A stretch of DNA of 64,000 bases from Weeksellaceae bacterium (GCA_949788275.1 OX460916.1:2232001-2296000), one strand, 5' to 3'; shown: positions 32,765 through 42,734, counted from the first letter of the stretch. Program-made: numbers and translations. Notes: generated by a model from the letters alone, not told the origin.

Positions 32765-33208
32765 TTATTTCCACCAATTGTAATAATTGTGTTCATGATC
32801 GACTTCAAACCCACATTTCGGATAAAGCTGATTGCCAACTGCATTGGTTTTTTCGGTTTCTAACAAGAGACCGCAAGCATCTGATTCTTCACAATAGGCT
32901 TTACAACGATCGATTAGTTGAATCGACAAGCCTCTTCCACGGTAATCGGGATTGACATACAAATCGCTTAACAACCATTGCCGTTGCAATGTTTTATAAT
33001 GATAAAGAGGATACAACTGTACAAAGCCCACATAAACTCCATCTACATTCGCTAAAAACGTGATGGTTTCCTGATTGATTAATCGGTCTTTAATAAACGT
33101 TTTTGCACGACCTAAGGCTGTTTCTTGCCGATAAAAAACACGGTATTCATCGAATAACTGGGCGAATTCGTTTAAATGATCGAGGGTCGCAATTTCTATT
33201 TTTTGCAT
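32765..33208 (-). CDS. GNAT N-acetyltransferase
   Basis: This 147-aa GNAT-fold enzyme has the acetyl-CoA loop LYVNPDYRGRGLSIQLIDRC (R-G-R-G pattern) and the C-terminal LLLETEKTNAVGNQLYPKCG followed by FEVDHEHNYYNWW, a common ending in this subgroup. Substrate is unknown. I use ATG 33208; the TTG 33 bp upstream gives an unlikely extension. The gene is convergent with the DUF2157 operon and divergent from the MocR-type regulator. Confidence 0.87.
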   Translation of the reverse strand: MQKIEIATLDHLNEFAQLFDEYRVFYRQETALGRAKTFIKDRLINQETITFLANVDGVYVGFVQLYPLYHYKTLQRQWLLSDLYVNPDYRGRGLSIQLIDRCKAYCEESDACGLLLETEKTNAVGNQLYPKCGFEVDHEHNYYNWWK

Positions 33209-33378
33209 AGGATTAATTATTTTAAATGATTTAAAAGGCAAAGCTGATGGAATTCAGGTTTAGTCTATTCATCCAGTTTTTTATATCCCATAGGACCAGA
33301 TTATCAAAATACAGGGGAATTTATCGAACAGAAGCTGTATTTTTGATTGAAGTAATCTAACAAACTCATTTTCTACCG

Positions 33379-34851
33379 ATGTTAAGACCTTGGAAAACTA
33401 TTTTTTCAATAACACTCACCGCCGAAACGACATTGGTGGAACAAATTATGGACGGAATTCGCAAAGAAATTCTAAGTGGACGCTTGGAGCGCGGTGCTTC
33501 TTTACCAGGGAGTCGTATCCTCGCAAAGGATTTAGGCGTTAATAGGAAAACGGTTGTCTTTGCCTATGAAGCGCTTATTGCTGATGGGTGGTTAGAAAGT
33601 AAACATAAATCGGGCACATTTGTTTCGATGAATCTTCCGGTGTTAACCAAGACCGTAGGAAATAAACTGGAGCAAGCAGTCGCTAACTTCGAATTTACTT
33701 CTTTCGATGCTTTTAACGTAACAGATCAGGCTTTAGGACCTAACCAAATCGTCTTTAATGAAGGGGGTCCCGATACGCGGTTAGCCCCCTTGAAAGAACT
33801 TTCAACAGCTTATAAGCGAGTATTTCAACGCCAAGCTAAATGGGGATTATTAGGCTATACCAACGAGAAAGGAAACGACAAACTAAGAGATATGATAGCT
33901 CTTATGCTTTCCAGAGATCGCGGGCTTGCCGTTGATCCAAATCGACTCTGCATTACGCGCGGAAGTCAGATGGCGCTCTACTTGGTTGCTCGGGTTTTGA
34001 TTCGACCAGGCGATGTAATTGTCGTTGAAAACCCTGGTTACTATGCTGTTCGCCGAATTTTTCAAGAAGTAGGAGCTGTACTTCATCCCCTAGCGGTTGA
34101 CGAAGAAGGACTTGATATAGATCGCTTAGAAAAACTCTGCCAAACAACAACCATTAAAGCGGTCTATGTAACACCTCATCATCAGTTTCCAACAACCGTT
34201 ACCATGAAAGCTGGTCGAAGAATGGCTTTACTCGCTTTATCGCTCCGCTATCAATTTGCCGTGATTGAAGACGATTATGATCATGAATATCATTTTGGTT
34301 TAGGTCATAAACTCGCCTTAGCGAGTAGCAACAACGCCTCCCATGTAATCTACATAAGCTCACTGAGTAAGCTGATTGCTCCAGCCATTCGGGTGGGGTA
34401 TGTAACGGGGCCCAAAGCATTTATGGAATCGTTGGTCAATCTTCGGGTACAAATTGATCGGCAAGGCGATAGCATTTTAGAACATACCATAGCAGAGCTT
34501 ATGGAAGATGGAACCATGAGTCGACATGCGCGCAAAGTCGCTGCTATTTATAAATCACGAAGAGATTTTATGGTGAAGCGTTTAACCCATCATTTTAAGG
34601 AGCAGGTGTATTTTCAAATTCCCGAAGGAGGTCTCGCTATTTGGGTTGGTTTTCAACCTTCTATTGATTTTACACAATTTAAAAATCAACTTGCCAAAAA
34701 AGGGGTTCAAATTGTTCCGCCCTCCATTTTTTATATCGATGGAGAACCAAAGTCGTTGATGCGATTAGGTTATGGTTCACTCAATGAATTAGAAATGGAG
34801 GAAGGGCTACGCATAATGGCTGAAACATGGAAAGAAATAGTGCAAGATTAA
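33379..34851 (+). CDS. MocR/PdxR-family transcriptional regulator (GntR HTH fused to aminotransferase domain)
   Basis: The N-terminal winged helix (LVEQIMDGIRKEILSGRLER, LAKDLGVNRKTVVFAYEALI, residues about 17-85) is fused to a type I aminotransferase domain of about 370 residues. The PLP lysine is in VIYISSLSKLIAPAIRVGYV, the cofactor-ring Asp in VIEDDYDHEYHF, and the substrate Arg in the C-terminal SLMRLGYGS. Members sense PLP or amino acids and regulate PLP synthesis, GABA use and similar pathways. No pdxS/T or gabT gene is nearby, so the target is unclear. Confidence 0.92.
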   Translation: MLRPWKTIFSITLTAETTLVEQIMDGIRKEILSGRLERGASLPGSRILAKDLGVNRKTVVFAYEALIADGWLESKHKSGTFVSMNLPVLTKTVGNKLEQAVANFEFTSFDAFNVTDQALGPNQIVFNEGGPDTRLAPLKELSTAYKRVFQRQAKWGLLGYTNEKGNDKLRDMIALMLSRDRGLAVDPNRLCITRGSQMALYLVARVLIRPGDVIVVENPGYYAVRRIFQEVGAVLHPLAVDEEGLDIDRLEKLCQTTTIKAVYVTPHHQFPTTVTMKAGRRMALLALSLRYQFAVIEDDYDHEYHFGLGHKLALASSNNASHVIYISSLSKLIAPAIRVGYVTGPKAFMESLVNLRVQIDRQGDSILEHTIAELMEDGTMSRHARKVAAIYKSRRDFMVKRLTHHFKEQVYFQIPEGGLAIWVGFQPSIDFTQFKNQLAKKGVQIVPPSIFYIDGEPKSLMRLGYGSLNELEMEEGLRIMAETWKEIVQD

Positions 34852-34969
34852 TTATATTAACCGTTACAAAACTGCTATATTTGATAGGCATTGATCCTTA
34901 AAAAGGACTCTATTTGGGGAACTTGAGGATGGATCTATAAAAATCGATAACTCTTAAAAAAAACAGATA

Positions 34970-35386
34970 ATGGGGGCATGGAATTACGGTGTTTTTGATG
35001 ATGACACCGCGTATGATTTTGAACAAGAACTAAAAACGGATCCGCGAAGTTTTTTCACAGCTTCGTTTGAGAACGCAATTAATGCAACGTATTTAGAATA
35101 CACCGATTGTCATGCTGTAACCGTTTCTGCGGCCTATTTAGATCATTTCCTAAACGGCACAACGTATAGAACAGATAATGAAGAAGCAAATGACGAAACC
35201 AACATTAATCTATTTCGGACGCTTCAACCCAATTTAGTCCTTAGTCACTTAAAGCCTATCGCTAAATTGGCTTTAGCCGTAGTAATCGGTAATCGTTCAG
35301 AATTAAATGAATTATGGGCCGAGAATGAGGAACTCTATCCGAAATGGAAAGGGAACATTCAAGCAATGATCGATCGTTTAAATTAA
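34970..35386 (+). CDS. DUF4259 protein
   Basis: This 138-aa cytosolic protein begins with the family signature MGAWNYGVFDDDTAYDFEQE. The second conserved part is TVSAAYLDHFLNGTTYRTDN, followed by LAKLALAVVIGNRSELNELW with a C-terminal EELYPKWKGNIQAMIDRL. The family is widely scattered and has no assigned function; members are often near immunity-like or stress genes. A TATATTTG -7 box at 34876-34883 suggests its own promoter. It precedes panE by 19 bp and may be co-transcribed with it. Confidence 0.85.
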   Translation: MGAWNYGVFDDDTAYDFEQELKTDPRSFFTASFENAINATYLEYTDCHAVTVSAAYLDHFLNGTTYRTDNEEANDETNINLFRTLQPNLVLSHLKPIAKLALAVVIGNRSELNELWAENEELYPKWKGNIQAMIDRLN

Positions 35387-35405
35387 TACACAAATCAAGT
35401 TAACT

Positions 35406-36365
35406 ATGAATAAACCCATTCGTATAGCCTTTGTAGGTATAGGAGGAGTAGGCGGTTTTTATGGTGGGCTGCTTGCCCATCATTATGAAAACAATGACCA
35501 GGTAGAAATAATTTTTATTGCGCGTGGAGCCCATTTAAAAGCGATAAAAGCGAATGGATTGACAGTCATCCATCGGGAAAAGGAAATCGTTGCGAGACCA
35601 ACACTGGCAACTGATGATATTTCGAAAGTTGGTCCTATTGACTTTGTCATTCTTTGCACCAAAAGCTATGATTTAAAAGACACCATGCAATCCCTTAGCG
35701 CTAGTTTACAACCAACCACTGTGGTTATGCCTTTATTAAACGGTGTAAATCTAGGTGAAAAAATTCAAGCGATTGTGCCCGACATCTTGGTTTTAAAAGG
35801 TTGTACCTATATTGTTTCTCAAATTAATGCGCCAGGAATCGTTGAAAATAAAGGAAATATCCAAACACTTTATTTTGGACCAGAATCTACGTTGGACTTA
35901 TCAACCACAAAGCATTTAATTCATTTTGAACATCTTTTAAAAGAAGCTGGAATAGAAGCTTATTTCACAGAGGATATTGTGCGTGTAGTATGGGAAAAAT
36001 TTATGTTGGTATCTCCGGCAGCAACAGCTTCCTCGGCCTATCATGAATCATTTGGTGAATTAATGAAAAATCACAACCAAGAGATGAAGGAATTGGTGAG
36101 TGAAGTCATGGAAATTGCTAAAAAGAAAAAAATTCCATTGGCTGAAGATTCTGTTGAAAAAACGATGATTAAACTAGCAAATACTTCTTATAACAACACC
36201 ACATCGATGTTTCGTGATTTTCAAGTAAATCCAAGAAAAACCGAAATCGAAACGCTAACCACTTATTTGGTTGAAGAAGGAAAAAGATTAGGGGTTAATA
36301 CTCCGCGGTATACAGCATTAGAAAGGATGTTAAAAGAAAATATAGCTGCCTTTACAAAACAATAG
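35406..36365 (+). CDS. panE: 2-dehydropantoate 2-reductase family (ketopantoate reductase)
   Basis: An NADPH-binding Rossmann start (IAFVGIGGVGGFYGGLLAHH) is followed by FVILCTKSYDLKDTMQSL, MPLLNGVNLGEKIQ and the C-terminal helical domain with VVWEKFMLVSPAATASSAYH (catalytic Lys in VWEKF) and NNTTSMFRDFQVNPRKTEIE (the SS/TSMxxD pattern). The family reduces ketopantoate to pantoate for coenzyme A; some paralogues act on other 2-oxoacids. No panB/panC is adjacent, so the exact substrate is less certain than the family. Confidence 0.88.
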   Translation: MNKPIRIAFVGIGGVGGFYGGLLAHHYENNDQVEIIFIARGAHLKAIKANGLTVIHREKEIVARPTLATDDISKVGPIDFVILCTKSYDLKDTMQSLSASLQPTTVVMPLLNGVNLGEKIQAIVPDILVLKGCTYIVSQINAPGIVENKGNIQTLYFGPESTLDLSTTKHLIHFEHLLKEAGIEAYFTEDIVRVVWEKFMLVSPAATASSAYHESFGELMKNHNQEMKELVSEVMEIAKKKKIPLAEDSVEKTMIKLANTSYNNTTSMFRDFQVNPRKTEIETLTTYLVEEGKRLGVNTPRYTALERMLKENIAAFTKQ

Positions 36366-36419
36366 CGATTTAAAAGCAGGCGAATACCCTGACCCTGCTT
36401 CTTATTATTTCTAAAAGCC

Positions 36420-37334
36420 ATGACTGAAAAGAAATCCACTTATTTAAGTATTCGAAGTTTACATGCGTTTTTTCTCGTTGATGGAAAAGACCCCAAAGAC
36501 ATAGGCTACGAATCTCAACACGAACCATTATTTATTTCATCGCGTATCCATGGCATTAAAAAGCATGGGATTCCTCTTAAGACCGATCACTATACTTTAA
36601 TTTTAATAACATCGGGGCATTGTTGTATTCATGCTGGTTATCACAACTTCCAACTCCTTCCGCAAGCGATTGCGCTCTTAAGTGATAATAAAATTTTCTC
36701 TATTGAGAAGACGTCAGAAGATTTTACAGCCTTGGTTCTCTCTTTCAAAAAAGAATTTCTTCAAGAAAGCTATATGAAAGAAAACCTCATCGCTGAATTA
36801 CTATTGGTCAATTCAGACTATCCACCCACCTATGAATTAATGAATGAGGCTCAGTACCTTCGAATTTTAAGAGAATTTCAGGAAATAGAACGAGAACAGA
36901 CCGATCAATCACCTTTTTTTCTAAACATCATTCGACTTCGAATAATTGAATTACTTTATGAATACAATCGGGCGTGTGAATATTGTTTAAATCATTTTGA
37001 TAAAAAGATGAATCGGCAATTTCAAATTAGCCATCAATTCAGAACTTTGGTGAATGATTTGTTCCTCACGACTAAAACCGTTAATGAATATGCAGCATTG
37101 ATGCATATTACCCCCAAATACCTAAGTGAAATGGTGAAAGAAGAACTCAATCACTCCGCCTTAGAAATTATACATAATCGCATTCTACTGGAGGCACAGT
37201 ATTTACTAAAACACAGCACCCGAACCATCAAGGAAATCTCCAACGACCTAAATTTTGATAACATGTCTCATTTTGGTCGATTATTTAAATTAAAAACAGG
37301 GACTACTCCATCCGAATACAGAGATAAGACGTAA
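36420..37334 (+). CDS. AraC-family transcriptional regulator
   Basis: An N-terminal cupin-like sensor domain (about residues 1-190; TDHYTLILITSGHCCIHAGY, QAIALLSDNKIFSIEKTSED) precedes the double HTH: TKTVNEYAALMHITPKYLSE for the first, and TRTIKEISNDLNFDNMSHFG then RLFKLKTGTTPSEYRD for the second. It lies 80 bp upstream of an MFS transporter on the same strand and probably controls it, a common pair in Bacteroidota. The signal is unknown. Confidence 0.92.
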   Translation: MTEKKSTYLSIRSLHAFFLVDGKDPKDIGYESQHEPLFISSRIHGIKKHGIPLKTDHYTLILITSGHCCIHAGYHNFQLLPQAIALLSDNKIFSIEKTSEDFTALVLSFKKEFLQESYMKENLIAELLLVNSDYPPTYELMNEAQYLRILREFQEIEREQTDQSPFFLNIIRLRIIELLYEYNRACEYCLNHFDKKMNRQFQISHQFRTLVNDLFLTTKTVNEYAALMHITPKYLSEMVKEELNHSALEIIHNRILLEAQYLLKHSTRTIKEISNDLNFDNMSHFGRLFKLKTGTTPSEYRDKT

Positions 37335-37413
37335 AATTGGTTGTTCTTTCCGAACTTTCGTCAATAAGTGTTGACGTTATTCTTGAGAACTTTGGGATTT
37401 GAAAAACAACAAC

Positions 37414-38832
37414 ATGACAACATCTCAAGATACGGCCAGCTGGAAAGCATTATTATCAGGCCAAAACGGAATTAAATCAATTGTATTGGCAGGAGGAACT
37501 GCCTTACATGCCACCAATATTTATTTATCTACCACCATTCTACCATCGGTCATTGAGGAAATAGGCGGACTTTCATTTTACGCGTGGAATACGACCCTTT
37601 TTATGGTGGCTTCCATTATAGGATCAGTCTTATCCCGTAAGATTCTTTCAAAAAATGGAGCGAAAGCTTCTTTTCGAATAGCCTTTCTAATCTTTGGATT
37701 AGGGACTCTTATTTGTGGTTTAGCTCCATCGATGCTCGTTATGCTACTTGGAAGAACGATTCAAGGTTTTGGTGGTGGAATTATTTTTGCCTTAGCTTAT
37801 GCGATGATTCGACTGATTTTTGAAGAACGATTCTGGCCCAAAGCCTTTTCTTTGGTTTCAGGTATGTGGGGAATAGCCACCCTTCTCGGTCCCTTACTCG
37901 GGGGCATCTTTGCCGAAATGAATGCTTGGCGTTATGCCTTTTTTTGCCTTCTCCCACTCCTTTTCATCTTCATCTTTATTGGTGAACGCACACTTCCTAC
38001 GAAGAACAACTCAGAAGAAGCAACCATCATTCAAACGCCATGGTTAAAAATTGGCATGATCACATCAGCGGTTTTAGCTATAGCGATTAGCTCACTTTCA
38101 CAAGATATTGCATACAATGCTTTCGGATTAGTAATTTCACTCTCCCTTTTTGGACTACTATACTTTCTCGAAAAGAAAACGACCAATCGATTAATGCCTA
38201 CAGGGGCTTATAGTTTAAAAAATGCAGCTGGCTTCTATTATAGCATCATTTCGTTGTTAGTAATCAGTAGCAGTTTAGAAGTATTCATTCCTTATTTCTT
38301 ACAGACAATCCAATTAATAAATCCTTTTAAAGCTGGTTTCATTGCAGCATTTATGGCAGTTGGATGGACCTTGGGTTCACTTGGATTTTCAAGTGTTTCA
38401 AAGGAAAAAATAAAAACACTCCTCTTTATAAGCGGTATCTTAATGACCGTTTCATTCATCGGTTTAGCGCTACTATTTCCCAATCCAGCAGCGGGCAGCG
38501 GCAAATTATTTTACCTCCTTTGTCTTTTGATTATTTGTATCGGGATTGGCATTGGTATGGTATGGCCTCATTTATTGACGATGGTATTATCGAATGCAAA
38601 AGCAGGCGAAGAAGAATTAGCAACTACTTCTATTACAACCACACAACTGGTTATGACCTCATTGGGATCTGCCCTCTGTGGGCTAATTGTTAACTTTTTT
38701 GGAATCAGTAACCCAGGAGGAATTATAGGTGCAACATCTGCCGCCCAAGGTTTATTTGGGTTGGCCATTATTTTACCTGTTTTAATTTTATGTATCGTTT
38801 TAATCTTTTTCAAAAAGAACTACATTAAATAG
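37414..38832 (+). CDS. MFS transporter, multidrug-efflux (DHA2-like) type
   Basis: This 472-aa protein has about 14 hydrophobic spans, as in the 14-TM drug/H+ antiporters. Motifs include TTILPSVIEEIGGLSFYAW near TM1, LGRTIQGFGGGIIFALAYAM (motif B-like), SGMWGIATLLGPLLGGIFAE (motif C, antiporter signature) and the motif D1-like start. ATG 37414 is chosen over TTG 37399. The preceding AraC regulator probably governs it. Substrate is unknown. A terminator follows. Confidence 0.9.
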   Translation: MTTSQDTASWKALLSGQNGIKSIVLAGGTALHATNIYLSTTILPSVIEEIGGLSFYAWNTTLFMVASIIGSVLSRKILSKNGAKASFRIAFLIFGLGTLICGLAPSMLVMLLGRTIQGFGGGIIFALAYAMIRLIFEERFWPKAFSLVSGMWGIATLLGPLLGGIFAEMNAWRYAFFCLLPLLFIFIFIGERTLPTKNNSEEATIIQTPWLKIGMITSAVLAIAISSLSQDIAYNAFGLVISLSLFGLLYFLEKKTTNRLMPTGAYSLKNAAGFYYSIISLLVISSSLEVFIPYFLQTIQLINPFKAGFIAAFMAVGWTLGSLGFSSVSKEKIKTLLFISGILMTVSFIGLALLFPNPAAGSGKLFYLLCLLIICIGIGIGMVWPHLLTMVLSNAKAGEEELATTSITTTQLVMTSLGSALCGLIVNFFGISNPGGIIGATSAAQGLFGLAIILPVLILCIVLIFFKKNYIK

Positions 38833-38854
38833 TACAATTGAAGTTTATTGTTCT

Positions 38855-38888
38855 AACCATGTTGTTTCACAACATGGTTTTTTTTATT
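38855..38888 (+). terminator. terminator after the MFS gene
   Basis: AACCATGTTGT and ACAACATGGTT pair around TTC, followed by a T-run. Confidence 0.88.
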
Positions 38889-38936
38889 CCTATTTTTGAA
38901 AAGAATAATTTCATTTAAACCCCTAAATTGCATTCA

Positions 38937-39500
38937 ATGAAAGATTACTTTATATCCCAGCATTTATTGACTGAACAAGAATGGAAAGAATTGGAATGCT
39001 TAACCCATCAAAAAGTCCTTCAAAACAAGGAGGTATTAATCCACGAAGGGCGAATTGCGAAAGAACTCGTTTGGATTGAAAAAGGGATGCTTCGCTCCTT
39101 CTATCTAAATGATAAGAGTGAGGAAATCACCTACTGCTTAACGTTCGAAAAAAGCCTCATGACCGCGTTATCGTCTTTTATAACGGGTAAAGCATCAGAA
39201 GAAACCATTCAGTCTATAGGTACAACCCACCTATATTCCATCTCAAAGGAATCCGTTGATCAATTGTGTCACGATAATTTAAAATGGACACAATTTTTCA
39301 AGACCCTTATTGAAGAACAATATATAGAGTTGGAGAATAAACTTTTCTCAATCCAAAAACATAACGCAAAAGTTCGGTATGAAAAATTACTGAAAGAATA
39401 TCCCCATTATATTCAACAAGTACCTGTTAATTTTTTAGCCACTTTTCTCAATATTACGCCACGGCATTTAAGTCGTATCCGAAAAGAAGTCGATTTATAG
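38937..39500 (+). CDS. Crp/Fnr-family transcriptional regulator
   Basis: This 187-aa protein has a cyclic-nucleotide-binding-like N-terminal fold (HQKVLQNKEVLIHEGRIAKE, LVWIEKGMLRSFYLNDKSEE, about residues 25-110) and a short C-terminal HTH (VPVNFLATFLNITPRHLSRI). It is of the subgroup without Fe-S cysteines. I use ATG 38937 instead of the TTG three codons upstream. It lies 52 bp upstream of an alpha/beta hydrolase that it may control. The ligand is unknown. A second member of the same subgroup is at 42165. Confidence 0.9.
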   Translation: MKDYFISQHLLTEQEWKELECLTHQKVLQNKEVLIHEGRIAKELVWIEKGMLRSFYLNDKSEEITYCLTFEKSLMTALSSFITGKASEETIQSIGTTHLYSISKESVDQLCHDNLKWTQFFKTLIEEQYIELENKLFSIQKHNAKVRYEKLLKEYPHYIQQVPVNFLATFLNITPRHLSRIRKEVDL

Positions 39501-39552
39501 ACTTATGTCCTTTTTAGGCATCACGGAATAGAGGTGATTTGTAGAAAAAAGA

Positions 39553-40491
39553 ATGAACAACATCGATCTTGAATTGGCCCATGCACTTTCTACAAGTGAA
39601 TGGACAAAAATAGCCTACGACGATTTATTGAAAACGAATCCCGCTCAAATTCGAATAGAAGAGGCTCAACTCGCTTCTCGAGAAGCCGTTTTACCACGAC
39701 CCAAAGGATTAGAAGTAGAAAACAGAATCGTTAAGCAAGAAAATCATTCCATCCAATTACGAATCTATCGTCCTACAGGAAAGGTAAAAAAACCTATACT
39801 TTTGTATTTTCATGGGGGTGGATTTATTTTTGGTACTTCGGAGCAATATGATTTTTTATTTTACCGATTAGCGATAGATGCACAAATAACCATTGTAAGT
39901 GTCGATTACCGATTAGCACCTGAACATCCATTTCCAGCAGCCTTACACGATGGGTATGCTGCATTGAAATGGATTAAAGCAAATTCGAATCTATTGGGTG
40001 GCGATGCGAACAAGATTATGGTGGGAGGAAGTAGCGCAGGCGGTACCATTGCACTTTCACTTTCGCACTATAGCCGTGATTTAGGAGACAACTGCATTCA
40101 ATTTTTGTATATTCTCTATCCGCCTACAGATAATCGGTTAACGAGCAATTCAATGCGAAAATTAGCCCATGCTCCTATGCAAACCCAAGAATCTGCGCGT
40201 TGGATGTGGAGGCATTACCTAGGAAATACGCGTGGTCGATCCCTGCATTATGCTGTTCCTTTACGAGAGACGAATTTTAAGGATCTTCCACCAACACATT
40301 TAGTTGTTTGTGAACTTGACCCTTTTATTGATGAAGGCTTGGCGTACGCCAAGCGTTTAAGTGAAAATAATGTAGAAGTTCACGTGCAACAAATACAGGG
40401 AGCTGTTCACGCTTTTGACTTTTTTGAATGTAAGTTAAGTGAAGAATTTTATCGACAACAAGTCGATCTATTTAAATACCTATTTCATTGA
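39553..40491 (+). CDS. alpha/beta hydrolase of the hormone-sensitive-lipase (GDXG) family
   Basis: The oxyanion-hole motif is YFHGGGFIFGTSEQYDFL and the nucleophile elbow is MVGGSSAGGTIALSLSH (catalytic Ser, the GDXG-family variant GGSSAGG). The acid is in VVCELDPFIDEGLAYAKRL (Asp) and the His in GAVHAFDFFECKL. The typical YRLAPEHPFPAALHDGYAAL is intact. At 312 aa it is a cytosolic esterase for short-chain acyl esters; the true substrate is unknown. It follows a Crp/Fnr regulator. Confidence 0.93.
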   Translation: MNNIDLELAHALSTSEWTKIAYDDLLKTNPAQIRIEEAQLASREAVLPRPKGLEVENRIVKQENHSIQLRIYRPTGKVKKPILLYFHGGGFIFGTSEQYDFLFYRLAIDAQITIVSVDYRLAPEHPFPAALHDGYAALKWIKANSNLLGGDANKIMVGGSSAGGTIALSLSHYSRDLGDNCIQFLYILYPPTDNRLTSNSMRKLAHAPMQTQESARWMWRHYLGNTRGRSLHYAVPLRETNFKDLPPTHLVVCELDPFIDEGLAYAKRLSENNVEVHVQQIQGAVHAFDFFECKLSEEFYRQQVDLFKYLFH

Positions 40492-40644
40492 TTTTATAGA
40501 AAAAGAGGCACAAATTGATCGTTTTCACTATTTCTTTTTAATGAGTTTGAATAAGATAATTTGTTGAATACATACATTGATTGTCCAATATTTAGGTTAT
40601 TTTTAAGCAAGGAAAAGTAACCATCCAATTAACACTTCATAATT

Positions 40645-41103
40645 ATGAGTTATAGTATTCGAACAGCTAGTCTGAAAGATATTCCCGCAATAGAGAATAT
40701 TTACCCCTATTTGTATGAAGTTATGCATAATGTTCAACCTGAATATTATCGAATTCGTCAACAAGAGATGTCATTTTTCAGAGAAATGATTGTCAAAAGC
40801 GATGGTGAAATTTTTGTAGCAGAAGATAAAAATGGTCGCATGCTTGGTTTAGCACTACTCGAAAAACAAGAAACAGCCATTGATGAACCTAAATATGCCA
40901 TATTAATTGATTTAATGGTTCATCCTACTTTTCGACAACAAGGAATTGGTGATAGTTTACTCGATGCCTGTACCGCATGGAGTAAAGCAAAAAAATTAAG
41001 TTATATAGAACTGGATGTGTTAGAAGAACATAAAGATGCCATTCGCCTTTATCAGGAAAAGGGATACAAAGATGCTAGCCGCATAATGCGTTTAGAGCTT
41101 TAA
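40645..41103 (+). CDS. GNAT N-acetyltransferase
   Basis: This 152-aa protein has a full GNAT fold: YSIRTASLKDIPAIENIYPY at the start, GEIFVAEDKNGRMLGLALLE, the acetyl-CoA loop LMVHPTFRQQGIGDSLLDAC (RQQGIG) and YIELDVLEEHKDAIRLYQEK followed by GYKDASRIMRLEL. The substrate is unknown. The 153 bp upstream hold no other feature I can name. It is convergent with the EamA-type gene at 41165. Confidence 0.88.
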   Translation: MSYSIRTASLKDIPAIENIYPYLYEVMHNVQPEYYRIRQQEMSFFREMIVKSDGEIFVAEDKNGRMLGLALLEKQETAIDEPKYAILIDLMVHPTFRQQGIGDSLLDACTAWSKAKKLSYIELDVLEEHKDAIRLYQEKGYKDASRIMRLEL

Positions 41104-41164
41104 TCAATAACCTAAAGTCATAACCAAAAACAGTAGTATACAACTATTCACAACTTAAATTTTT

Positions 41165-42094
41165 CTATTCTTCATCTCGAATAGACGCTAATGTTGTTTG
41201 TTTTTTCTTACGCTGATCGGCTAATATAACCAGAACGACAGATAATAGAATCAAGACAAATCCAATCAATGATTGATAGCTAAAAAACTCTGAGAAAACC
41301 AATACACCGACAGTCACAGCGACCAAAGGTTCCATAGATCCTAGAATAGCCGTTACGGTTGATCCTGTGTGTTTGACTGCTAAAATAAGCGTAAGATCTG
41401 AAATAACGGTTGCTAAAAAAGCCAAGCCCACAAGATATCCTGCTGCCTTAAGGCTTGGAATAGCTGAAATACCAGTTGTAGACTGTGTATAAACCAAGAA
41501 AATTAATGACCCCGCAAGCAGTATATAAAACGTTAGGGTATTGGCTGGTAATTGCCCAACTTTCGATTGGTTAAGACCAACGATATACATTCCGTAGGTT
41601 AAAATGGTTAAAGCAGCCAAACCTATCCCAATTAAACTCATATTTCCTGTTCCAGACCAACACATTAGCGCTACACCAACAAGGGATAAAAGAGCTGCAA
41701 TAAACAAACTTTTCGACTTTTGTTCTTTAAAAAACACAACCATTAAGAAACTAACACAAATGGGATAGAGAAAATGAATCGTGGTGGCTAATCCACTACT
41801 AATGTAGTTATACGAATAAATGATGAAAAGTCCTGTAAGTGCATAGAGCACACCCAGAGAAAAAATAGGAGCGATATCTTTTGGACTAATTTTGAAACTA
41901 TCGCCGCGAACAATACAAATAGCACCCATTAGCAACATTGAAATTAAAAAGCGGTAAAACAAAATATTAGGTTCATTCATTCCCATTTCACCCACTAGAG
42001 GAATAGTGAATAAAGGAATTAATCCGAAGGTTCCTGACGAAATCATGGCGTATAGAATCCCTTTGATTCCATTGAGGCTTTTCATTTGCAACAT
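41165..42094 (-). CDS. EamA/DMT-family transporter
   Basis: This inner-membrane protein has ten helices made of two EamA repeats: GILYAMISSGTFGLIPLFTI through VALMCWSGTG, and LIGIGLAALTILTYGMYIVG through the second half. It ends in a basic tail (DQRKKKQTTLASIRDEE). Most members export amino acids or metabolites. The long frame from 42181 would overlap the Crp/Fnr gene, so I start at ATG 42094 (309 aa); 42085 is also possible. The Crp/Fnr gene 70 bp upstream on the same strand may regulate it. Confidence 0.88.
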   Translation of the reverse strand: MLQMKSLNGIKGILYAMISSGTFGLIPLFTIPLVGEMGMNEPNILFYRFLISMLLMGAICIVRGDSFKISPKDIAPIFSLGVLYALTGLFIIYSYNYISSGLATTIHFLYPICVSFLMVVFFKEQKSKSLFIAALLSLVGVALMCWSGTGNMSLIGIGLAALTILTYGMYIVGLNQSKVGQLPANTLTFYILLAGSLIFLVYTQSTTGISAIPSLKAAGYLVGLAFLATVISDLTLILAVKHTGSTVTAILGSMEPLVAVTVGVLVFSEFFSYQSLIGFVLILLSVVLVILADQRKKKQTTLASIRDEE

Positions 42095-42164
42095 GGCTTT
42101 TACTATTTTATATGCGATTGCAAATGTACTAGGGAAGTAGATAAGAAAAATTACCTTGAGGTAA

Positions 42165-42734
42165 CTATTCCATATCTGCACGAATTCGACTTAATGATTG
42201 AGGCGTAATGTCTAACCATGCGGCAAGATTTTTCAGCGAAAGTCGCTGAGCAAGTTCTGGATTGTTATCGATGACATAACGGTATTGCTCCCTTTTACTC
42301 ATCCAATAAATGGACGAGAAATAGGTTGTTGAAACTAAAAATTGTTCTTCAATAAGAACACGGCCCCAATTTGCTAATGGAATAGAATCCTTGAGAAGAA
42401 ACGCTAATTTTTTTCTCGGAATTCGCCACAAAAGACAATCTTCAAGCGCTTCGAGCGTATAATGAGATGGCTCAACACTTGTTAAATGCGGAGAACTTAG
42501 CGGCACTTCATTTTCGATCGCAAAAAAAATGGTAAACTGTCTCCCATCGCGAAGAATCGTACTTTGAACCATTCCTTTTTCAATGAAATAGACATAATGG
42601 TTCATCTGATTTTCTTTTAAAAGGATGGCTCTCTTTTTTACAGATAAAGATTCGAAATCTTCGACTAACCGTATTAAATCTTCCTTCGGAAGTTGATACT
42701 TTGATTGTAAAATATATTGAATACCCGATTTCAT
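42165..42734 (-). CDS. Crp/Fnr-family transcriptional regulator
   Basis: This 189-aa protein has a cNMP-binding-like N-terminal domain (LSVKKRAILLKENQMNHYVY, FIEKGMVQSTILRDGRQFTI, about residues 28-110) and a C-terminal HTH (LSLKNLAAWLDITPQSLSRI). It lacks Fe-S cysteines. It lies upstream of an EamA transporter on the same strand, and probably regulates it. It is of the same subgroup as the regulator at 38937 but clearly diverged. Confidence 0.9.
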   Translation of the reverse strand: MKSGIQYILQSKYQLPKEDLIRLVEDFESLSVKKRAILLKENQMNHYVYFIEKGMVQSTILRDGRQFTIFFAIENEVPLSSPHLTSVEPSHYTLEALEDCLLWRIPRKKLAFLLKDSIPLANWGRVLIEEQFLVSTTYFSSIYWMSKREQYRYVIDNNPELAQRLSLKNLAAWLDITPQSLSRIRADME